64,000 nucleotides of DNA from Chromatocurvus halotolerans (GCF_004340525.1 NZ_SLWX01000002.1:326399-390398); one strand, 5' to 3'. Positions 24,739-34,109 are shown, numbered from the stretch's first letter. The notes: generated by a model from the sequence alone, not told the origin. Numbers and translations are program-made.

Positions 24739-27273
24739 ATGAAGACATCAACTATTCGTGGCAGGTTCGGTGGGTTCATGTCGGGGCGGTACCGGGAGTG
24801 CCTCGATTATCCGGTGCTAATCCTACTGATCTTTCTGGGGCTGGTGGTCCTGGCGTTCATGCATGTCGACGGGTTTCGCTTTGATGCATCGGAAGACACG
24901 CTGGTCGCCGAAGGCGATCCGGATCTCATTTATTATCGCGAGGTCAGCGGTCAGTTCGGGGGCGAGGGATTTCTCGTCATGACGTACATGCCGCGCAATC
25001 AGGAGCTCCTGAGTGACGCGGTGCTGGGCGATCTCGACAGGCTTGTCACCCGGCTCGAGCGGGTTGAGGGCGTTAAGTCCGTGGACTCCATACTCGACGC
25101 TCCGCTGTTGCAGAGCCCACCCCTGTCGCTGAGTGAACTGGCGACGAATTATCGCACGCTGCAGTCGCAGGATGTGGATTACGCAATGGCGAAGAAAGAG
25201 CTGACCAACAGCCCGGTCTTTAAGGACCTGCTGATTTCGGACGATGGTTCAGCGACCGCGCTGCGTATCACGCTCGAGACAGACAGCGAACTGCAGGCAG
25301 CGAGGCATGAGCGGGACCGACTGCAATCGATTGCGGAGCCGGGGGCTTCGCAGCGCCAGCAGCTTGAACAGGCCGAGGCCCGATATCGCGAAGCTCAGGA
25401 AAACAGCCTGGTGCAGAGGGATAACTTACTGGCAGAGGTGCGAGCCATTCGCGACGATCTTGGCGACGATGTAGTAGCCCATCTCGGCGGCGTGCCCATG
25501 ATCGCAGCTGACATGGTGGATTACGTGAAGCAGGACGTCATGACCTTCGGTGCGCTGGTCTTGCTGCTTGTGACGATCATGCTGTTCATACTTTTCCGGC
25601 GCATTCGATGGGTCGTTGTTCCGCTGGCCAGTACCGGCGTTTCCGTATTCCTGACGATAGGTGTGCTTGGGTATCTGCGACAGCCGACCACGGTAGTTTC
25701 GTCCAACTTCATTTCCTTACTGGTCATTATCACGATTTCCTTCAGCATCCACCTGATATCGCGTTATCGGGAACTGCGCAGCGAGCACCCTGGTGACCGG
25801 CACGTCGATCTCGTATTCCGCACCATGATGGACAAGCTGGCGCCCTGCTTCTATACGGCACTGACGACTGTGGTGGCGTTTGCCTCGCTGATAACCAGTG
25901 ACATTGTGCCGGTCATGGATTTTGGCTGGATCATGAGCGTTGGCATCGTCATATCCTTTCTCGTGAGCTACAGTTTTTTTGCCGCCGTACTGCTGCTCCT
26001 ACCAAAAGGCGAATCGAGCCCTACGCTGCATCACGAACCGGCACTGACGCGATGGCTCAGTGGCATTGCCGTCACAAGAGCCCCTGTCCTGCTGGCTGTA
26101 ATGCTGTTTCTTTTTCTTTTTGCGGCAGCGGGTATCAATCGCCTCAGTCTGGAGAACAGGTTTGTCGACTACTTCCGTGCCGATACGGAGATTCACGAGG
26201 GGCTCGCTTTCATTGACCGCCATCTGGGTGGCACTGTGCCGATGGATATCATCCTGCGCTTCGATCCATTCGAGGGTCAGGATCTGGACGAAAGCAGTGA
26301 TTTCTTTACGGATGAAGTGGATGACTACCCGGAGCGATACTGGTTCACGCCGGCGAAGATCGAGTATCTGGAGGAGCTGCACGGATTTCTCGAGGCGCAG
26401 CGCGCCGTTGGCAAGGTCCTGTCCCTGTATAACCTTGAGTTGATCGCCCGGGACTTCAATGACGGCAGGCCTCTCGGCGCGGTGGAGCTGGTGGCGGCGC
26501 TCGATGCCATGCCGGAGCATCTTCGGAGTGAGCTCATCGCGCCTTACGCAATGCCGGAAAGCGGGCGTTTGCGGGTCGCGGTCCGGCTGCATGAAGCGGA
26601 TGTAGATTATCAGCTGGATACTCTTATTCGCGATATCGAGGCGTTCGCGACCACGGAGATGGGCCTTTCCCAGAACCGTGTCAGGGTTACCGGCATGGCC
26701 GTGCTGTTCAATGGCATGCTCAAGCACCTGTTCAATTCCCAGACATCGACGCTCATGTTCGTGGTGATTGCGACTCTCTTGATGTTTCTGGTGCTGCTGC
26801 GCTCAGTGCGCCTGGCTCTTCTGGGATTGCTTCCCAACCTGCTGGCGGCGGCAACTGCGCTCGGCATCATGGGATTCGCGGGTATTCCCCTCGACATCAT
26901 GACGATCACTATCGCTGCCATCATTATCGGCATCGGCGTCGATGACGCCATCCACTACCTGCATCGATTCCGCGAGGAATATGCGCGAACGGGTAACGCA
27001 AAAGCCGCCGTTCAAAACAGCCATGCAAGTATTGGCAACGCGATCTACTACACCTCCATTACGGTAGTTATCGGTTTCTCCGTCCTGGGCTTTTCCAATT
27101 TCATGCCGACGGTCTACTTTGGACTCATGACGGCCTTGGCCATGGTACTGGCACTGCTGGCCAATCTTGCACTGTTGCCGAGCCTTCTGGTGCTGGTATA
27201 CCAGCGGCGTGATAGCTGCAATGCGCGGGCGCTCCACAACACAACTCTCGATAGACAAGCAGGTTCATCATGA
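24739..27273 (+). CDS. MMPL/RND-superfamily transporter between mlaA and mlaC
   Basis: About 845 residues from ATG 24739, which has GGAGA upstream; an in-frame ATG at 24652 would overlap mlaA. There are twelve predicted membrane segments in two blocks, each after a large periplasmic domain, as in MMPL-type RND proteins. A coiled-coil-like stretch (SEQRQQLEQ, YREAQENSL style) lies in the first periplasmic loop. The second membrane block contains AAIIIGIGVDDAIHYLHRFREE, with the Asp residues typical of proton-driven RND members. I infer lipid transport with its neighbours. Its start is 44 bases after the mlaA stop. Confidence 0.87.
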   Translation: MKTSTIRGRFGGFMSGRYRECLDYPVLILLIFLGLVVLAFMHVDGFRFDASEDTLVAEGDPDLIYYREVSGQFGGEGFLVMTYMPRNQELLSDAVLGDLDRLVTRLERVEGVKSVDSILDAPLLQSPPLSLSELATNYRTLQSQDVDYAMAKKELTNSPVFKDLLISDDGSATALRITLETDSELQAARHERDRLQSIAEPGASQRQQLEQAEARYREAQENSLVQRDNLLAEVRAIRDDLGDDVVAHLGGVPMIAADMVDYVKQDVMTFGALVLLLVTIMLFILFRRIRWVVVPLASTGVSVFLTIGVLGYLRQPTTVVSSNFISLLVIITISFSIHLISRYRELRSEHPGDRHVDLVFRTMMDKLAPCFYTALTTVVAFASLITSDIVPVMDFGWIMSVGIVISFLVSYSFFAAVLLLLPKGESSPTLHHEPALTRWLSGIAVTRAPVLLAVMLFLFLFAAAGINRLSLENRFVDYFRADTEIHEGLAFIDRHLGGTVPMDIILRFDPFEGQDLDESSDFFTDEVDDYPERYWFTPAKIEYLEELHGFLEAQRAVGKVLSLYNLELIARDFNDGRPLGAVELVAALDAMPEHLRSELIAPYAMPESGRLRVAVRLHEADVDYQLDTLIRDIEAFATTEMGLSQNRVRVTGMAVLFNGMLKHLFNSQTSTLMFVVIATLLMFLVLLRSVRLALLGLLPNLLAAATALGIMGFAGIPLDIMTITIAAIIIGIGVDDAIHYLHRFREEYARTGNAKAAVQNSHASIGNAIYYTSITVVIGFSVLGFSNFMPTVYFGLMTALAMVLALLANLALLPSLLVLVYQRRDSCNARALHNTTLDRQAGSS

Positions 27274-27923
27274 AACACAGGCAAATCGTATTTTTCGCGC
27301 TGGCGGCGTTAGTTTCATATCTTCCGGGATTCTCCATCGCGCAGGAAGAGAACAACAACCCCGCGGTTCTCATTGAGCAATCGACGGACAGGGTATTGCA
27401 GGTTCTCGAATCGCACACTGAGACAGGGGAGGCGGTCTCAGTGTCAGCACTCGCCGACGAGTTGCTCTCGACTCTCGAGGCTGTGGTGGATTTCGAGTCC
27501 ATTGCCCGGGGCGTCATGGGAAAACACGCTGGAGCCGCATCTGACAAGCAGGTTCAAGAGTTTGCCAGCGTGTTCCGGGAGAGCCTGGTGTCGCTGTATG
27601 CAAGGAGCTTCAGAACCTTCGAGATCAAGGAAGCCCGTGTTCTCGATATGCCCGTCGATTTTGACGCGGAAACAGCGGCTAAAGCCACAGTTCGCATGCA
27701 GGCGACCACCGCAGATGGCGAGAGCTACTCCCTGTCGTACGCCATGCGCCGCGATGACGAGCGCCGCTGGGTGGTGCGCAATATCGTCGTTGACGGAATC
27801 AATCTCGGCTTGACCTACATGAATCAGTTTGACGGAGCGATGTCGCGTTATGGCTCAGTGGACACAGTCATTGCTCGGTGGCCGGAGGAAATGCGGGAAC
27901 AGACGGTCGTGGGTGAGGAGTGA
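27270..27923 (+). CDS. mlaC: MlaC-family periplasmic phospholipid-binding protein
   Basis: A 217-residue protein with a signal peptide (IVFFALAALVSYLPGFSIAQ) and the MlaC/Ttg2D pattern: VVDFESIARGVMGKH, ASVFRESLVSLYARSF and WVVRNIVVDGINLGLTYMNQF. MlaC carries phospholipid across the periplasm. It starts within the exporter stop (ATGA overlap), so the three genes are one operon. The length is family-typical. Confidence 0.92.
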   Translation: MKHRQIVFFALAALVSYLPGFSIAQEENNNPAVLIEQSTDRVLQVLESHTETGEAVSVSALADELLSTLEAVVDFESIARGVMGKHAGAASDKQVQEFASVFRESLVSLYARSFRTFEIKEARVLDMPVDFDAETAAKATVRMQATTADGESYSLSYAMRRDDERRWVVRNIVVDGINLGLTYMNQFDGAMSRYGSVDTVIARWPEEMREQTVVGEE

Positions 27924-28119
27924 GCAGAATGCAGAGCACGCGGCTGTGGAAAGAGTTTGACCGTCGATCGTTTGAATGCCCCAGGTCGGCCGTTCCTGCG
28001 CGCGCTCCGCCCATGGCGCTCGTAACGCGTCTGAGCGTTACCGAACTTACTGCGGGTCCCATCGGAGTACAGTCACAATACAGACCAAGGATCAATAAAG
28101 TTCATCAAGGAGTCAGATC

Positions 28120-28638
28120 ATGACAACACAGGTAAAAATCGACAAGCCGTTTCCACAGATCACGTTGCAAGCGCTCAGTGGCGAGACCGTAGCGCTCGGT
28201 CAACCACCCGAGAGAAAGTGGCAACTGCTGGTCATCTACCGCGGACTGCATTGTCCAATCTGCAAGAAGTATCTGCGGCAGCTTAACGACATGAAAGACG
28301 ACTTCGAGAAATTGCACGTCCAGATTGTCGCGGTGTCCACTGACCCTGAGGACAAGGCGAGTAAATTTGCAGCCGATGCGGGCCTGGATTTCGAGGTTGC
28401 TTATGGTCTGGGTATCGACCAGGCGCGGGCGCTGGGCCTGTACATTTCCACCCCACTCAGCGACGCAGAGGCGGACCAGCCTTTCGCCGAACCGGGCCTT
28501 TTCTTTATTCGACCCGATGGCGGGCTGCATTTTGCCGAGATTTCCAGCGCGCCTTTCTGTCGGCCGGATCTGGAAATGATCAAGATGGGCGTGGGGGTTA
28601 TCCAGGAAAAAGACTACCCCGCACGTGGTACTGGCTGA
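28120..28638 (+). CDS. Peroxiredoxin-like (AhpC/TSA family) protein
   Basis: A 172-residue thioredoxin-fold protein. The catalytic region is LLVIYRGLHCPICKKYLRQL, with a CPIC motif where peroxiredoxins have the peroxidatic Cys. The downstream GLFFIRPDGGLHFAEIS region is typical of the family. It has no signal peptide, so it is probably cytoplasmic. A ribosome site AAGGAG precedes ATG 28120. It probably reduces peroxides with thiol reductants. It is preceded by about 195 bases without a gene I recognise. Confidence 0.87.
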   Translation: MTTQVKIDKPFPQITLQALSGETVALGQPPERKWQLLVIYRGLHCPICKKYLRQLNDMKDDFEKLHVQIVAVSTDPEDKASKFAADAGLDFEVAYGLGIDQARALGLYISTPLSDAEADQPFAEPGLFFIRPDGGLHFAEISSAPFCRPDLEMIKMGVGVIQEKDYPARGTG

Positions 28639-28699
28639 TGAACGCTAAAGCAGACCGAACCTTGCAGTTTCAGCCACATGGCGATACCGGGGACAACCC

Positions 28700-29542
28700 A
28701 TGAACAGCAATACGACAGTGGTTGACGGGATTACCATGAGATGGGAAGAGGCAGGTGACGGCATGCCCGTCATCCTGATCCACGGAATCCCGGCATCTCC
28801 CGCGCTATGGCGACACGTCGTGCCCCGGATTTCCGGGGCGCGCTGCCTTGCCTGGGAAATGGTTGGGTATGGAGCGTCCATCCCAGAGGGTCATGATCGT
28901 GACATATCCATAGGGCGCCAGGCTGATTATCTCGCAAGCTGGCTGAAACATCTGGGGGTCGAGCAAGCTATTTTCGTCGGGCATGATCTCGGCGGGGGAG
29001 TCGCCCAGATCGCAGCCGTGCGTAACCCCGGCTTGTGCCGTGGCCTCTTTCTGACCAATGCGATTGGTTACGATTCCTGGCCGATCCCGAGCGTGAAGGC
29101 CATGCGCATGGCCGGAGGGCTGGTTCGGCATCTGCCCGATTCTGTATTCAAGCAGGTCTTTCAGAATTTCATAAAGCGTGGGCATGACGACAGTGTACGG
29201 GCCGAGGAAGCCATCGACGCGCACTGGCCCAATTACAGGGACCATGGCGGTGCGGCCGCCTTTGTCCGGCAGGTGAAATCACTGGACGTACAGGACACAC
29301 TCTCAATCGCAGGAGACCTGCCCAGTCTGGGAATACCTGCCCGCATCGTCTGGGGCGTCGCGGACACGTTTCAGAAAATCGACTACGGCGAACGCTTCGC
29401 GAGCGATCTCTCTGCGCCGCTGCAGCGGATTGAGGGCGGAAAACATTTCACGCCCGAGGATCATCCGGAAATTATTGCCGAGGGCATCAATCAGCTCGTC
29501 GCGGAGGTCTCCATTTCTGACACCTCTGATGGCAAGGCATAA
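28700..29542 (+). CDS. Alpha/beta hydrolase (haloalkane dehalogenase-like)
   Basis: A 280-residue hydrolase. VILIHGIPASPALWRHVV is the oxyanion region and FVGHDLGGGVAQIAA is a nucleophile elbow with Asp, as in haloalkane dehalogenases and epoxide hydrolases. IVWGVADTFQKI and EGGKHFTPEDHPE give the likely acid and His. It may act on a halide, epoxide or ester. A run of about 60 bases separates it from the peroxiredoxin gene. Confidence 0.83.
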   Translation: MNSNTTVVDGITMRWEEAGDGMPVILIHGIPASPALWRHVVPRISGARCLAWEMVGYGASIPEGHDRDISIGRQADYLASWLKHLGVEQAIFVGHDLGGGVAQIAAVRNPGLCRGLFLTNAIGYDSWPIPSVKAMRMAGGLVRHLPDSVFKQVFQNFIKRGHDDSVRAEEAIDAHWPNYRDHGGAAAFVRQVKSLDVQDTLSIAGDLPSLGIPARIVWGVADTFQKIDYGERFASDLSAPLQRIEGGKHFTPEDHPEIIAEGINQLVAEVSISDTSDGKA

Positions 29543-29603
29543 TCGTCCCGCTATTCCTTTGTCTGTTAACGCACGGACGTGACTGTTGTCATTCCTCAAC
29601 ATT

Positions 29604-29625
29604 GAGCCAGTCGATGCACTGGCTC
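29604..29625. terminator. Perfect 8-bp hairpin, possible terminator
   Basis: GAGCCAGT, six bases, ACTGGCTC. The perfect stem lies 60 bases after the hydrolase stop. There is no obvious T run, so termination is only suggested. Confidence 0.4.
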
Positions 29626-29683
29626 TCCTGTGGCTGTGTCTTGAACAGTCAGCGGCCTGAATGTCGGTCATAACTACGAAAGC

Positions 29684-29869
29684 ATGAAGGACCCACCTAT
29701 CGAGTTCATCAGGAAAGATGCCTCTGTCCACAGCCTGGGCATGCATACGGTCCCCAGGCGCGACTTCATGCGGAAGTTCCCGCAGACCATTCTTGAATCC
29801 CGGGTAATGGATCAGCGGATACAGTTCATGGGCCGCACCGAGATCAATGCCCTGGAGGCCAAGGCATGA
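29684..29869 (+). pseudogene. C-terminal remnant resembling an EutC-type ornithine cyclodeaminase
   Basis: A 61-residue reading frame whose middle, SVHSLGMHTVPRRDFMRKFPQTILESRVMDQRI, resembles the region of ornithine cyclodeaminase-family proteins around the INAVGADTPGK motif. In ectoine-use clusters eutC precedes eutD. Here it overlaps the downstream EutD/DoeA-like gene by four bases (ATGA), which suggests a tail of a lost eutC. It lacks the N-terminal part entirely. The family call is tentative. Confidence 0.4.
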
Positions 29870-31029
29870 ACCAACGCGATGACATGACCTTTCCTTTCAA
29901 GGAGTACATGGGTCGGCTCACCGAGCTTCGCACCAGGATGAAAGAGCGCTTGCTGGATGCGGTGGTGATCACGGATCCGGCGAACCACATTTATCTGACG
30001 GACTACCAGACCACCGGCTACACCCACTTCCAGGCGCTGGTCATCCCGCGGGAGGACGAACCGTTCATGGTCACCCGAATGCTGGAGGAATCCAACGTCT
30101 GCGGCCGCACCTGGGTGGAGAAAACGCGCACCTACCCGGATTCAGGAGACCCCATCCAGACGCTGGTGAGCGCACTGCACGAGTTCGGCCTGACCGGCAA
30201 GCGCATCGGCTACGAGCGCAACAGCTATTTCTTCCCCGCCTATGACCAGGACACCATCCGTACCACAATGCTGGACACCGAGCTGCGGGACTGCTTTGGC
30301 ATCGTGGAGGAGGGCCGGATCTGCAAGTCGAAGCTCGAGTTGGATGCCATGGCCAAGGCGGCCAGGGCGACGGAGGCCGGCATGCAGGCCGGCTGGGAAG
30401 CCTGTGTCCCCGGCGCCACCGAAAACGACGTGGGCGCGGCCATTGCCAGCGCCATGTTCCGGGCCGGGGGCGAAAACCCCGCGGTGATGCCTTATGTCAC
30501 CTCCGGACCCAGGACTATGATCGCCCACGCCAGCTTCGAGGGTCGCGTCATTCAGCCCGGAGAGCACGTGTTCCTGGAAGTGGGCGGGTGCTATCGGCGC
30601 TATCACACGGCGATGATGCGCACCGTCGTGATGGGGGAGCTGAGCCCGTCCATGCGGCATGCCCAGGAGCTGATGAAACACACGTTGCTGGAGATGAAGC
30701 GGATGATCCGGCCCGGCCTGACGGTCTCGGACCTGGACAATCTGGCCCGCACGATGATCGGCGATAACGAGGTCGGGGCGCGGCTGATTACGCGGTCCGG
30801 TTATTCCATCGGCATCGCCTTCACGCCGAGCTGGGACGAGGGCTACATGCTGAGCCTCCAGCAGGGCAGCCCCCAGATATTGAGGGAGGGCATGACCCTG
30901 CATCTTATCCCGTGGATGTGGGGGGTCGATGGGGACAAGACCGTGGGCATCAGCGACACGATTCATGTCACGGACAACGGCTGCGAGAGCTTCTTTACGC
31001 TGGATCAGGACTTCGTGGTCAAGCATTGA
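29866..31029 (+). CDS. M24-family hydrolase, ectoine hydrolase (EutD/DoeA)-like
   Basis: A 387-residue protein of the creatinase/Xaa-Pro peptidase (M24) fold. The N-terminal region contains DPANHIYLTDYQTTGYTHFQALV, and the C-terminal region FLEVGGCYRRYHTAMMRT and MTLHLIPWMWG. The typical metal ligands (two Asp, His, Glu) are not all obvious, as in the creatinase-like DoeA/EutD enzymes, which hydrolyse ectoine without metal. The preceding EutC-like remnant supports that reading. The substrate remains unproven. Confidence 0.75.
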   Translation: MNQRDDMTFPFKEYMGRLTELRTRMKERLLDAVVITDPANHIYLTDYQTTGYTHFQALVIPREDEPFMVTRMLEESNVCGRTWVEKTRTYPDSGDPIQTLVSALHEFGLTGKRIGYERNSYFFPAYDQDTIRTTMLDTELRDCFGIVEEGRICKSKLELDAMAKAARATEAGMQAGWEACVPGATENDVGAAIASAMFRAGGENPAVMPYVTSGPRTMIAHASFEGRVIQPGEHVFLEVGGCYRRYHTAMMRTVVMGELSPSMRHAQELMKHTLLEMKRMIRPGLTVSDLDNLARTMIGDNEVGARLITRSGYSIGIAFTPSWDEGYMLSLQQGSPQILREGMTLHLIPWMWGVDGDKTVGISDTIHVTDNGCESFFTLDQDFVVKH

Positions 31030-31550
31030 GGAGGGTTGTCAGCTATTTGGTCACTCTATCTCGCTTATACATGATGTGGATAAAGGGTTGTGGTTTCCCC
31101 ATTGGGCAGTTTGACGGCGGTTTCTGGGAGAGAGCATCGGACCTTCGCCTTTCCTGGGTGTCACCGGCAACACCAACAGATTGCCTCCCGGATCTGTGAA
31201 GAGAGCCTTCATTTCCGCATTGTCGGCTGTTTTGCCGGGAGGCCCTAGCGGATCTGTTTCACCACACCCTTGAAGCGTGCGGTGGTTCCGGCAACCGGTA
31301 AGCGCCGGGAGCAACCCCCAGTGAAGCTGCTGGCGGGCGACCAGGCAAAGCGGATGCAGCCGTAGAAGCTGGCGTGGCTCGGTACGGCAACGCACCGACG
31401 CGACGATCAACATTCCTCAGACTCGTGAAGTTGCTGTATTGGCGCGCCTGCAGATGGGCGCTGAACAGATAGTAGTGCCGAAAAAATCGTATTTCGACCT
31501 CCTCTTAAACAAGGTGGCATCGACTGCTTTTCACAATCAGGGAGACGGAC
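31030..31550. other. Gene-free stretch with a possible VOC-domain remnant
   Basis: About 520 bases without an intact gene. On the minus strand between about 31130 and 31240 the reading frame MKALFTDPGGNLLVL resembles the metal-binding C-terminal end of a glyoxalase/VOC protein. Nothing intact surrounds it. I see no clear function in the rest. Confidence 0.3.
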
Positions 31551-32084
31551 ATGTCTGACAATACTGGAGTTGCTACAGGAATCGACGTCAAGGCAACACT
31601 CTGGGCCGCCTTCATCGCCGGCGCCGTATTCATGATGCTGGAAATGCTCATGGTGCCCGTTTTCATGGGGGGCAGCCCTTGGGCCCCCCCACGCATGATC
31701 GCCGCCATCGCTATGGGAAAAGGGGTTTTACCGCCGCCCCCGACCTTTGATGCCGTCATCATGCTGGTTGCGATGCTGATTCACTTCGGGCTGTCCGTAT
31801 TCCTCGCGTTCCTGTTCGCGTTCATCGCCCGAGGCCGTGCCATTGGTATGGCGATTGGGCTGGGCGTCGTTTTCGGCATCGTCGTGTACCTGGTCAGTTT
31901 CTACGGCATGACCACGATATTCCCATGGTTTGCCAAGGCACGTGGCTGGATCCCAATCTTTGCCCATATCGTCTACGGCGCGGTGCTGGGCCTGGTCTAT
32001 GTTTCTGTCGCGCGAAAGACAGCTGAGGGCGTGACGCCGGCCCGGCAGGGTAATCCCCACTCTCAGAACGCAGGGAACCCATAA
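31551..32084 (+). CDS. Small integral membrane protein of unknown function
   Basis: A 177-residue protein with about four hydrophobic segments: ATLWAAFIAGAVFMMLEML, AVIMLVAMLIHFGLSVFLAFLF, GMAIGLGVVFGIVVYLVSFYG and PIFAHIVYGAVLGLVYVSVA. A ribosome site (GGGAGAC region) precedes ATG 31551. The stop overlaps the start of the cysteine hydrolase gene (TAATG), so they are likely one transcript. I do not recognise the family. It might be a transporter helper or stress membrane protein. Confidence 0.7.
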   Translation: MSDNTGVATGIDVKATLWAAFIAGAVFMMLEMLMVPVFMGGSPWAPPRMIAAIAMGKGVLPPPPTFDAVIMLVAMLIHFGLSVFLAFLFAFIARGRAIGMAIGLGVVFGIVVYLVSFYGMTTIFPWFAKARGWIPIFAHIVYGAVLGLVYVSVARKTAEGVTPARQGNPHSQNAGNP

Positions 32085-32731
32085 TGAACATCGACACCAA
32101 AACCACCGCACTGGTCGTGACTGACCCCCAGAACGATTTCCTGAGCGAAGATGGCGCCGCCTGGGGCCTGGTTGGCGACAGCGTCCGCGAAAACAACACC
32201 ATCGCCAACCTCGAGGCCCTGTTGACCGCCGCCCGCGACGGTGGCTACCGTACTTTCGTGTCTCCACACTATTATTATCCGGCCGACAAAGAGTGGCAGT
32301 TCGGCGGCACGCTCGAGCTCAGGATGCACGAGATCGGCATGTTCGCCCGCAGTGGTCCGCTGGACCTCTCCGGATTCGAGGGATCCGGCGCTGACTGGCT
32401 GGAACGTCTCAAGCCGCTGCTGACGGATAGCAACACCATCGTGGTCAGCCCGCACAAGGTCTACGGCCCCCAGAACAACGACCTGGTGCTCAATCTTCGC
32501 AAACACGGTATCAGCAAGGTCGTTCTGGCCGGAATGTCGGCGAACCTGTGCGTCGAGTCGCATATGCGTGATCTGGTTGAACAGGGCTTCGAAGTGTTCG
32601 TTGTCACCGACGCCACCGCAGCCGCCATCGATCCGGAGCTTGGAGATGGGTATCAGGCAGCGGTGGTCAACTTCAAGTTCATTGCCAGCAAGGCCCTGAC
32701 CACGAAGGACGCCGTCGATGCGCTGCGTTGA
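32084..32731 (+). CDS. Isochorismatase-like cysteine hydrolase
   Basis: A 215-residue cysteine hydrolase. The Asp of VVTDPQNDFLS, Lys in VVSPHKVYG and Cys in GMSANLCVESHMRD fit the D-K-C catalytic triad of isochorismatase-family enzymes. The substrate is unclear; amidase or isochorismatase-type hydrolysis is possible. It follows the small membrane protein with a TAATG overlap. Confidence 0.86.
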   Translation: MNIDTKTTALVVTDPQNDFLSEDGAAWGLVGDSVRENNTIANLEALLTAARDGGYRTFVSPHYYYPADKEWQFGGTLELRMHEIGMFARSGPLDLSGFEGSGADWLERLKPLLTDSNTIVVSPHKVYGPQNNDLVLNLRKHGISKVVLAGMSANLCVESHMRDLVEQGFEVFVVTDATAAAIDPELGDGYQAAVVNFKFIASKALTTKDAVDALR

Positions 32732-32808
32732 CCATGCCGCCGACCAGCAATCTCGCACAGGATTATTCCGGCATGGCCAGGGTACACGAGATTTTGGGGA
32801 ATGAATAA
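32732..32808 (+). repeat. Dispersed repeat, copy A
   Basis: This shares two blocks with 34152-34216: a CATG(C/T)CGCCGAC block through CAATCTC(G/T)CACAG, and an AGGGTAC(A/G)CGAGATTTT-type block. The middle of about 16 bases differs. It follows the cysteine hydrolase stop directly. The origin is unknown; it could be the trace of an older duplication or insertion. Confidence 0.5.
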
Positions 32809-32890
32809 ACAGCAATGGAGTCCCCCTGGTTAAAGGAGGTTTCTGACCTATTCTTTTGGACTTCCCACGGTCTATGGAGCGTTCCCAGAC

Positions 32891-33230
32891 TCACAATGAG
32901 GCCCGTTTAAAGGCCCCGGGATTGACCCCGCCAAGATGGCTGTGCCGTCGACTCCGACGCTCCAGATCTTCCAGCACTTGTGACTTCATGTTGAAACGCC
33001 GGTCAGCCAGCGTCACTTCCGCCGTGTCGGCCTCGTGAATTTCAGTGGACTTACTGTCAAACAGGTGGTGAACATGATTTGGCTGTGGACGGCGCGCCGA
33101 TAGTGGCAACCGCCTCAATGGATTCCATGTGCTGGGCAACCGCCAATACGGCAGCTCCTCCCAGACTGTGGCCCATAATGATACGGGGTGCTTCGTGATG
33201 CTCCTCCAGGAATTTGGCGCTGATGCCGTT
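32891..33230 (-). pseudogene. Fragment of an alpha/beta hydrolase with frameshift
   Basis: The first segment reads FLEEHHEAPRIIMGHSLGG, a lipase/esterase-like nucleophile elbow, and continues to ATIGAPS. Near 33060 the frame changes and continues as NHVHHLFDSKSTEI and EVTLADRRFNMKSQVLEDL. This is the middle of an OsmC-linked or serine-hydrolase type protein. No N- or C-terminal part remains. Confidence 0.75.
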
Positions 33231-33249
33231 GGAAATCCATAACCATAAA

Positions 33250-33345
33250 TCTGACGGTATCTGTAACATTCTGGAGACCGGTCACTCTAAGCTGGGTGGC
33301 TTGAAACATTGCGATTTGCAGAGAATCCTTCTGATGATGCAGCAA
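33250..33345 (+). pseudogene. Remnant of an ECF sigma factor region 4
   Basis: In the reading frame that leads into the SRPBCC gene, the residues SDGICNILETGHSKLGGLKHCDLQRILLMM match the recognition region of the 197-808 ECF factor (EDICNILQLSHSNLRVLLHRARHRIFAMV). Nothing else of the sigma gene is present. It appears to be a decayed third ECF copy. Confidence 0.65.
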
Positions 33346-33375
33346 ACTCACTCAACTCAAAGTCTGGAGCTAAAT

Positions 33376-33807
33376 ATGAGCAAAACCTATCAATCTGTCG
33401 TAATCAATGCGCCAGCGGGCAAAGTTTGGTCGAAGCTTCGTAATTTTCACGACTTGAGCTGGGCTCCTGATGTCGTTTCCAGCGTTGAAGCAGTCGGTGA
33501 CAAAAAAGGCGATCAACTAGGAGCCAAACGTATTCTCAACGAGGCTTTTCATGAGACATTGACTGATCTTGACGATGAAGAATACAGCCTCAGGTACAGC
33601 ATTGACGATGGCCCTTCGCCGGTTTCAAAAGATGAAGTCAGCGACTACGAGGGGCGCATTCTTGTTCGGCCAGTAACGGAGGGTGATGGCGGCGCCTTTG
33701 TGGAGTGGTATTCAAGCTGGAATGGCAAGGGTGAAGAAGCGGAACAATTCTGCCATGGAATCTACGTCAGTCTGCTGGGCGAGTTAAAAAAGAATCTCGA
33801 AATCTGA
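33376..33807 (+). CDS. SRPBCC-family protein
   Basis: ATG 33376 gives 143 residues: MSKTYQSVVINAPAGKVWSKL followed by NFHDLSWAPDVVSSVEAVG. It is typical of the SRPBCC/polyketide cyclase-like ligand-binding fold, with a C-terminal helix (CHGIYVSLLGELKKNLEI). It has a GAGC-type upstream ribosome site. An in-frame extension upstream runs through the sigma remnant and should be disregarded. The ligand is unknown. It lies among gene fragments and may be an imported survivor. Confidence 0.78.
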   Translation: MSKTYQSVVINAPAGKVWSKLRNFHDLSWAPDVVSSVEAVGDKKGDQLGAKRILNEAFHETLTDLDDEEYSLRYSIDDGPSPVSKDEVSDYEGRILVRPVTEGDGGAFVEWYSSWNGKGEEAEQFCHGIYVSLLGELKKNLEI

Positions 33808-33887
33808 TCGCAAATAACTGAATGTCGACACCGCTCTCACTCGGTCTGAGTTCGTCTACAAATATGGGCGGTAAGCCGAATACCTTT

Positions 33888-34109
33888 TAAGGTAGCTTCT
33901 ATTGCCTGCCGGACTTTTCGCGGGTCATCGAATCGCTCGATGAGGAGGACGATGACCAGCAAATGGGCGACTGGCTGCTCGACGAACTCGGCGTGGCCAT
34001 GGTTCCAGGCTCGGGCTTTGGTGCCCCCGGCCATATGCGCTTGTCCTTCGCTGCCGACAGCGATACATTTGCCAAAGGCCTGGCACGGTTGCAAGAAGCG
34101 TTTTGTTAG
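33888..34109 (+). pseudogene. C-terminal fragment of a class I aminotransferase
   Basis: The reading frame ends WLLDELGVAMVPGSGFGAPGHMR and LSFAADSDTFAKGLARLQEAF, then a stop at 34107. This is the C-terminal domain of PLP-dependent aspartate/tyrosine aminotransferases, including the GSGFG and R-LSFA motifs. The PLP-binding domain is missing. Confidence 0.75.

Noticed and set aside
33262..33290. TGTAAC-N17-CTCTAA before the SRPBCC gene as a promoter
   Set aside because: The bases are the leftover of a sigma region-4 coding sequence and match the same coding place in the first sigma gene, so they are better explained by descent.
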